From Nitrososphaerota archaeon (GTDB lineage: Archaea; Thermoproteota; Nitrososphaeria; Nitrososphaerales; Nitrosopumilaceae): a DNA stretch of 20,530 nucleotides. The DNA is taken from positions 5,002 to 25,531 of the forward strand of contig JAANXC010000062.1 of assembly GCA_018263495.1 (NCBI GenBank), read 5' to 3'. The position numbers and the translations under genes are program-made. Below, in pieces: positions 20,493-20,530 of this stretch (within the stretch, counting starts at the first letter, position 1; every line of letters starts with the position of its first letter). The notes beneath the pieces are model-generated. The model was given only the letters and a program-made list of their open reading frames with translations. It made no database searches and had not been told where the DNA came from.

Positions 20493-20530
20493 TAAAAATC
20501 ACTTTGGTAATTTAGTCGCAAGATCTGACC

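Noticed and set aside
20499..20530. Possible C-terminal end of another minus-strand gene (SDLATKLPK then TGA) upstream of rfcL, perhaps rfcS
   Set aside because: Only about nine residues are visible and another frame is also open. The tail would place its TGA in the rfcL ribosome-binding region, which is attractive, but this is too little to call a gene.
1..20530. Mobile elements, CRISPR arrays, phage genes or defence systems
   Set aside because: No transposase, integrase, direct-repeat array, attachment-site duplication or toxin-antitoxin pair was seen. Gene content is core metabolism and information processing, with even composition.

Overview
The window looks like a chromosomal piece of an ammonia-oxidising thaumarchaeon of the Nitrosopumilus / group I.1a type. 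The evidence is the low GC content, the archaeal information genes (TATA-binding protein, replication factor C large subunit), tRNA genes without an encoded CCA, TATA boxes about 25 bp upstream of start codons (leaderless transcripts), an 11-gene complex I operon without the NADH module, and a three-gene acetyl-CoA/propionyl-CoA carboxylase operon of the kind used by the 3-hydroxypropionate/4-hydroxybutyrate CO2-fixation cycle. I see no insertion sequence, CRISPR array, prophage or other mobile DNA. This is core chromosome.

Layout, left to right. 1-186 (+) is the tail of a membrane protein, probably an M50 (site-2 protease-like) peptidase. 169-1260 (-) encodes a divergent LarA-superfamily protein. 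1311-1919 (+) is pyrE, divergent from the LarA-like gene across 50 bp. 1916-2479 (-) is tbp. Between tbp and a CAT-anticodon tRNA (2692-2765, -) I find a good candidate box C/D sRNA (2558-2619, -). 2805-3440 (-) encodes a CADD-family protein, a probable self-sacrificing para-aminobenzoate synthase. Then come tRNA-Glu(TTC) (3522-3596, +) and a polyprenyl synthase (3626-4492, +).

From 14838 down to 4482, all on the minus strand, runs the complex I operon nuoA-B-C-D-H-I-J-K-M-L-N, with genes abutting or overlapping. It has the membrane arm and the quinone/Fe-S connecting module but no NuoE, F or G, so the electron donor is not encoded here. A peroxiredoxin-like gene (14955-15428, +) diverges from nuoA. 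The carboxylase operon (18990 down to 15431, -) encodes the carboxyltransferase, the biotin carboxylase and the biotin carrier protein. A Cys-rich small protein (19014-19319, -) and rfcL (19332-20492, -) complete the window.

Functionally the window joins carbon entry (the carboxylase), energy conservation (complex I), pyrimidine, cofactor and isoprenoid-lipid synthesis, and core transcription and replication factors. The observations most worth a second look are the box C/D sRNA candidate, the CADD protein with its sacrificial Tyr and Lys conserved, the Glu-to-Met change in the NuoA FDVE motif, the Ile at the acyl-CoA-specificity position of the carboxyltransferase, the peroxiredoxin lacking the conserved active-site proline, and the single TATA-like element midway between two divergent genes.
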